A stretch of 16,284 bases of DNA from CAIWXH01 sp964555675 (GTDB lineage Bacteria; Chloroflexota; Chloroflexia; Chloroflexales; Chloroflexaceae), in NCBI GenBank assembly GCA_964555675.1, contig CAZKTU010000140.1, forward strand, positions 1 to 16,284, given 5' to 3'. This document shows positions 12,598 to 16,284 of the stretch, one piece after another (the first letter of the stretch is position 1; the number at the start of each line of letters is the position of its first letter). The notes under the pieces are model-generated. The model worked only from the letters and a program-made list of their open reading frames with translations, did not search any database and was not told where the DNA came from. The position numbers were made by a program, and so were the translations under genes.

Positions 12598-14550
12598 CTA
12601 GCGAGACGCCACAAGGAAGCCGATCAGCAGCAGCAGCTGCCAGAAGACCGGCAGGAGACCGCCGAGGATGGACTGGCTGCCCTGCCACTCGTAGAGGGCC
12701 TCGAAGAGCCCGGAGGCGAGCCAGAAGGCCCAGGCGATCGCGGCGATCCAGGCCAGGGCGGGCAGCAGGGGCGCGCCCGTCACCAGCATGAGCAGGGCCG
12801 CCAGGAGCGGCAGGAGCCGGGGCAGCTGGCTGGTCGGGTAGAGGGCGACGGCCCTGTAGCCCTCCTCGCCGCCGCCGGTGTTCTCGTCGAGCAGCACCGA
12901 GACCAGGCTCACCAGGGGCCACTCGAGCATGGCGAAGAGCCACATGCCGAGGCAGGCCCCGAGCAGGCCAAGGGTGGGCGGCGTGTCGGCCAGCAGGCCG
13001 TCGGCGAGCAGCATGAGGGCCGGCACGAGGGCCAGCATGGTCATCGGCCAGGCCGCGGCGCTGAGGCGCGGGGCGGCGAGGCGCTTGCTCGCCTCGTCGG
13101 AGCGAGCTTCTTCGACGAGCGCGGCGAGGGCGGGGCGGCGCTGGAAGGCCAGCCAGAAGAGCCACGAGCGGGCCTCTTGCTGCAGCACGGGCGGGCGCCC
13201 CTCTTGCTCGAGGGGGACGATACGGTTGAGGGCGTGGCTGAGCAAGGGCTGAAAGTTGCTCGCGGCCGAGGTGATCAGGGTCCCCGGGGCGGCGCTGCCG
13301 TCGTAGAGCAGGCTGCTCAGGCGGCTGGCGGCGGGCAGACTGGGCGACTGCAGCAGCAGGATCTGGCTCTGCTCCGAGAGCTCGGTGGCCTTGAAGGCGC
13401 TCACCCGCTCCCACGGGACCACGTGCCAGCGCCCGCCGCGGCGCAAGGCCAGGCCGTCGTCGCGCGACTCGAGGGCGGGCAGCAGGCCGCGCAGCCAGAG
13501 CAGGCCGGGCACGGCGAGCAGCAGCATCAGGTGGGCCGCCACGAGCAGCCACCACGGCGCGGGCAGGTCGGGCCGCCCGGCCACGCCCATGAATGGCACG
13601 CCGACGGTGCGGTAGGCGTTATAGAGCTCGACATAACGGGCGTCGCCAAGGGTCAGGCTAAAGGGCCAGAGCTCGCGGAGAGCGGGGAAGCTGAGGGCGA
13701 GGAAGCGGCCGATATAGCCGAGGTAGGCCACGGCGATCCCCAGGGCGAGCAGGGCCGCGGCCCCGCCGATCAGGGCCGTGATACGCGCGGGGTAAGCGGC
13801 GCGCACCGGGCCGCCGGCGTAGCTGAGCTCGGCGTCGGCGGGAGTCTCGTCGCGGGCCGTGCGACTGAAGAAGGCGCCGGGGCTGAGCAGCAGTCTGAAG
13901 AGGGGCGACTGGGCGTCTTCGCGCACGCGGATGGGCATAGCGCCCTCGAGGGCGCGAGCGTTGCGCTCGCTCTGGCCGATCATCGTCTTGAGCAGGTCGT
14001 CGAACTGGCTGATATTCGAGGTGATATAGAAGCCGGGGCGGGCCCCGAAGCCATAGACGAAACTATAGAGGCGGTGCCAGGTCGTCAGCTGCTTCGAGTT
14101 GGTCTCGGCGAGGAGCACAAAGCGCTCGCCGGCCAGGTCCTGGGTGACCTTCAGCTCGCGCACATCCTCCCAGCGCAAAGGGAGCCACTTGCCGGCGAAC
14201 TCGACCAGCATGCCGGTGCTGCTGGTGCGCACGGCGGGGAAGGCATTGCGCAGGACGAGGGCGATCAGCAGGGCGACGGCGGCCCAGGCGAGGGGCGCGA
14301 GCAGGGTGGGGAAGAACTCGACGAGCGTAGCGGCGTGGGGGCGGGCGCGGCCCTCGATCCAGCTGACCACAGTCGCGAGGAAGGGCACCTGGCGCAGCAG
14401 GCTGTCGTCGCGGCCGAACAGATCCCAGAGACCGCGCAGCACAGCTACGCCCAGATTGAGCATCCCCAGGGTGACGAGCAGGGCCGAGAGCCATGCGATC
14501 GACGAGGTGATCAGGCGGGGGTAGCGGTGGAAGCTCTCTGCTTGACGCAT
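12598..14550 (-). CDS. Large membrane protein with two internally duplicated PH-like domains
   Basis: A 650-residue protein I do not recognise by name. It is built of two similar halves. Each has membrane helices (about 13-40 and 83-102; then 258-280 and 334-356), a soluble domain of about 79 residues (112-190 and 365-443) and a linker. The soluble domains align clearly: GKWLPLRWEDVRELKVT with GRWHVVPWERVSAFKAT (W127/W380, K134/K387), and PGFYITSNISQFDDLL with PGTLITSAASNFQPLL. Further helices follow at about 500-520, 527-550, 578-610 and 630-647. The domain pattern suits bacterial PH-like domains, which bind lipids or proteins at the membrane, but this is inference. The ATG at 14550 has GGAG 5 bases upstream. 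It lies 88 bases after xseB, in the same direction, and 111 bases ahead of the two-helix protein gene. Confidence 0.8.
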   Translation of the reverse strand: MRQAESFHRYPRLITSSIAWLSALLVTLGMLNLGVAVLRGLWDLFGRDDSLLRQVPFLATVVSWIEGRARPHAATLVEFFPTLLAPLAWAAVALLIALVLRNAFPAVRTSSTGMLVEFAGKWLPLRWEDVRELKVTQDLAGERFVLLAETNSKQLTTWHRLYSFVYGFGARPGFYITSNISQFDDLLKTMIGQSERNARALEGAMPIRVREDAQSPLFRLLLSPGAFFSRTARDETPADAELSYAGGPVRAAYPARITALIGGAAALLALGIAVAYLGYIGRFLALSFPALRELWPFSLTLGDARYVELYNAYRTVGVPFMGVAGRPDLPAPWWLLVAAHLMLLLAVPGLLWLRGLLPALESRDDGLALRRGGRWHVVPWERVSAFKATELSEQSQILLLQSPSLPAASRLSSLLYDGSAAPGTLITSAASNFQPLLSHALNRIVPLEQEGRPPVLQQEARSWLFWLAFQRRPALAALVEEARSDEASKRLAAPRLSAAAWPMTMLALVPALMLLADGLLADTPPTLGLLGACLGMWLFAMLEWPLVSLVSVLLDENTGGGEEGYRAVALYPTSQLPRLLPLLAALLMLVTGAPLLPALAWIAAIAWAFWLASGLFEALYEWQGSQSILGGLLPVFWQLLLLIGFLVASR

Positions 14551-14638
14551 CCTATCTCCGTCAGGGGGTCGGCGGCGTTCGGGCCGGCCGGCGCCCCGTG
14601 CTCATCAGGCGGCCCGGCGCGACTGGCCGAAGCCGGCG

Positions 14639-14860
14639 CTAATCTTCGAGTTCGGCCGCGGGGTCGCCGGCCTGCAGCTGCTGGACGCGCAGCTCGGCGC
14701 TGTCGAGCAGGCGCTGGCACTGGGCGGCCAGGCCCACGCCCTGCTCATAGAGGGCCAGGGCCTCGGCGAGGGGCAATTCGCCCTGCTCGAGGCGGGTGAC
14801 CACCGCTTGCAGGCGCGTATACAGGTTCTCATAGGACTCAACGGCGTTTGGAGCGCTCAT
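14639..14860 (-). CDS. xseB: Exodeoxyribonuclease VII small subunit
   Basis: A 73-residue helical protein of the XseB family, the typical length. Sequence marks are ESYENLYTRLQAVVTRLEQGELPLAEALALYEQGVGLAAQCQRLLDSAE, close to the conserved LE..V..LE.GE..LEE.L.LYE.G..L...C...L pattern. Several XseB chains bind one XseA chain to form the single-strand exonuclease. The ATG overlaps the TGA of xseA by 4 bases (ATGA), so translation is coupled. GGAAG lies 8 bases upstream as a ribosome site. The acidic end (AAELED) is normal for the family. Confidence 0.95.
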   Translation of the reverse strand: MSAPNAVESYENLYTRLQAVVTRLEQGELPLAEALALYEQGVGLAAQCQRLLDSAELRVQQLQAGDPAAELED

Positions 14861-16071
14861 GGGCGATCTTCCTTCGGTGCTGGCTCGGCCGTCGCGGCGA
14901 GGTCGCCGTCGCGCACGGTGATCCGCAGGGGCGTGCCGGCGGGGGCGTGGGCCGGGGCGGTGACCACGCGGCCGGTGTCGGCGTGGCGCACGACGGCGTA
15001 GCCGCGGGCCAGGGTGGCGAGGGGGCTGAGGGCCGCGAGGCGGCCGGAGAGCCCCGACAGGGCAGCGCGGCGCAGCTCGGCGCCGGCGGCGGTCGCCCGC
15101 TCCATGCGCCTGGCCAGGTCGTCGATCTGCTGGCGGTCGCGGGCGATCCGGCGCAGGGGGGCGTGGCGCTCGACGACGCGGGCGGCCTCCTCGACCTCGG
15201 CGCGGCGGCCCCTGATGGCGACGTCCATGGCCCCGGCGAGGCGGGCGCCGGCGTTGGCGAGCAGCAGATAGAGGTCGGCGAGCTCGGGCACGGCCAGCTC
15301 GGCGGCCGCCGAGGGGGTGGGGGCGCGCAGGTCGGCGACATAGTCGACGATGGTGGTGTCGGTCTCGTGGCCGACCCCGGTGATCAGCGGCACGGGGCTG
15401 GCGAAGACGGCGCGGGCCACGGCCTCGTCGTTGAAGGCCCACAGGTCCTCGAGGGAGCCGCCGCCGCGGGCCAGGATGACCAGATCGACGCCGGAGCCGT
15501 AGGCCCCATAGAGGGCCTCGACGATGCTGTCGGGGGCGCGCTCGCCTTGCACGAGGCAGGGCGAGATGAGCACCTCGACCAGGGGGCAGCGGCGGGCGAG
15601 GATGGTGAGCATATCCTGGAGGGCGGCGCCGCCGGGCGCGGTGACCACGGCGATGCGGCGGGGCAGGTCCGGCAGGGGGCGCTTGCGCTCGGGGGTGAAG
15701 AGGCCCTCGGCCTCGAGGCGGGCCTTGAGCTCCTCGAAGCGGGCGTAGAGCAGGCCGACCCCGGCGGGCAGCATGGCGTCGACATAGATCTGCAGATCGC
15801 CGCGCGGGCTGTAGAAGCCGAGCCGGCCGTGGGCCAGGACCAGGTCGCCCGAGCGGGGCAGGCTCGTCAGGCGCGCGGCCGCGGTCTTCCACATCACGCC
15901 GCGCAGGAGGGCGCCCTCGTCCTTCAGGCTGAAGTAACAGTGGCCTGAGGCGGCGTGGCGCTTGAACTCAGAGAGCTCGCCCTGGACCCAGAGATCGCCG
16001 AGCAGGGGGTGCGACTCGAGCAGCTCGCCGAGGAATCCGGTGACTTCGCTAATGGAGAGGGCCTGGTACAT
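14857..16071 (-). CDS. xseA: Exodeoxyribonuclease VII large subunit
   Basis: A 404-residue catalytic subunit of exonuclease VII, which cuts single-stranded DNA from both ends in mismatch repair and recombination. Domains in order: an N-terminal OB-fold for single-stranded DNA (about 1-100, with the SGHCYFSLKD motif at 42-51), a catalytic domain with RIAVVTAPGGAALQD, ARGGGSLEDLW (201-211) and TGVGHETDTTIVDYVADLRAPTPSAAAE (231-258), then a helical stalk for XseB and a short C-terminal domain with LARGYAVVR. All conserved residues are present; it is on the short side of the family. The ATG at 16071 has no Shine-Dalgarno sequence (the 9 preceding bases read CGCCCCCTT), but no better start exists without losing the OB-fold. 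The gene lies 64 bases after accB. Confidence 0.96.
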   Translation of the reverse strand: MYQALSISEVTGFLGELLESHPLLGDLWVQGELSEFKRHAASGHCYFSLKDEGALLRGVMWKTAAARLTSLPRSGDLVLAHGRLGFYSPRGDLQIYVDAMLPAGVGLLYARFEELKARLEAEGLFTPERKRPLPDLPRRIAVVTAPGGAALQDMLTILARRCPLVEVLISPCLVQGERAPDSIVEALYGAYGSGVDLVILARGGGSLEDLWAFNDEAVARAVFASPVPLITGVGHETDTTIVDYVADLRAPTPSAAAELAVPELADLYLLLANAGARLAGAMDVAIRGRRAEVEEAARVVERHAPLRRIARDRQQIDDLARRMERATAAGAELRRAALSGLSGRLAALSPLATLARGYAVVRHADTGRVVTAPAHAPAGTPLRITVRDGDLAATAEPAPKEDRP

Positions 16072-16135
16072 AAGGGGGCGTGGAGGGCGCGGGGGCGCGA
16101 GCAGCTCGTGCGCCCTGCGCCCCTGGCCCTACACC
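16072..16135. other. Intercistronic spacer with imperfect hairpin
   Basis: The 64 bases between accB and xseA can fold: GGGCGCACGAGC on the minus strand (from 16115 down) faces GCTCGCGCCC with a 2-base bulge. It may be a weak terminator or processing site for accB. No promoter for xseA is evident. Confidence 0.3.
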
Positions 16136-16284
16136 TTAGAGCGGCTCGATCACCATGAGCGGCTGCCCGTACTCGACGGGCTGCCCGTTCTTCACCAGCA
16201 CCCGGGCCACGCGGCCGGCCACATCGGTGTCGATCTCGTTCATCATCTTCATGGCCTCGATGATGCCGATCGAGTCGCCGACGC
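16136..16284 (-). CDS. accB: Biotin carboxyl carrier protein of acetyl-CoA carboxylase, C-terminal part
   Basis: The last 48 codons of a biotinyl domain run off the window edge; the start lies beyond position 16284. The reading GDSIGIIEAMKMMNEIDTD contains the biotin-attachment lysine in the EAMKMMNEI motif, followed by GRVARVLVKNGQPVEYGQPLMVIEPL and a TAA stop at 16136-16138. The ending MVIEPL and the spacing from the lysine to the end fit AccB, the carrier subunit for the first step of fatty-acid synthesis, better than a pyruvate or propionyl carboxylase carrier, but a carrier for another carboxylase cannot be excluded from a fragment. Confidence 0.88.
   Translation of the reverse strand, partial: VGDSIGIIEAMKMMNEIDTDVAGRVARVLVKNGQPVEYGQPLMVIEPL

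Noticed and set aside
12574..14799. A 741-codon open frame on the plus strand, and similar long frames at 208-1503, 2845-3486, 4240-5421 and 9473-11191
   Set aside because: They lie antisense to well-supported genes, have Gly/Ala/Gln/Glu-rich low-complexity translations with no family motif, and arise because high-GC codon use removes stops from the opposite strand.

Overview
This is a GC-rich bacterial window with Shine-Dalgarno-led genes. It best fits Chloroflexota, probably class Chloroflexia (Chloroflexus/Roseiflexus/Kouleothrix-like). That placement is an inference. It rests on the base composition, on a secreted beta-propeller protein whose N-terminal FAQVWGRTDN...TWYWGPGPW region recalls a lineage-typical family, and on GC-rich intergenic hairpins of the CCCCTCTCCCGCGCG type. 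No rRNA or other phylogenetic marker is present.

Layout. Nearly everything is on the minus strand. (1) 100-3483: a secreted, C-terminally anchored M16 zinc peptidase lies downstream of a secreted PD40/TolB-type propeller protein, with a strong hairpin between them. (2) 3651-4071: a small unknown protein on the plus strand with its own good promoter. It converges with 6 bp to spare on (3) 4078-6137, a two-gene translationally coupled unit of a TIGR03943/DUF1980 membrane protein and an Ig-like plus propeller lipidless secreted protein. (4) 6138-6429: a divergent control region, followed by an orphan membrane sensor histidine kinase (6430-7863, plus). (5) 7864-8069: a repeat-dense convergent junction. 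(6) 8037-11161: an apparent operon of a degenerate ComEC-type metallo-beta-lactamase-fold protein, a polysaccharide-flippase-type transporter and endonuclease III (nth). (7) 11162-11508: repeats and a 100-N assembly gap. (8) 11509-14550: ridA and two membrane proteins, the larger of which is an internal duplication carrying two PH-like domains. (9) 14639-16284: xseB, xseA and the 3' end of accB (biotin carboxyl carrier protein), which look like one housekeeping cluster.

How the genes fit together. Nth and exonuclease VII (XseA/XseB) are DNA repair enzymes, RidA is a metabolite-damage enzyme and AccB belongs to fatty-acid synthesis. The rest are envelope proteins: peptidase, two propellers, flippase, PH-like membrane proteins and a sensor kinase. 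I do not see a defence island, phage, transposon, CRISPR array or secondary-metabolite cluster, and no clear new multi-gene system. The most unusual items are the metal-ligand-less ComEC-like protein coupled to a flippase, the DUF1980 protein paired with a propeller instead of its usual permease, the duplicated PH-like membrane protein, the 22-bp tandem repeat that supplies the end of nth, and the 55-bp identical flanks of the assembly gap, which point to an unmerged contig join rather than missing sequence.
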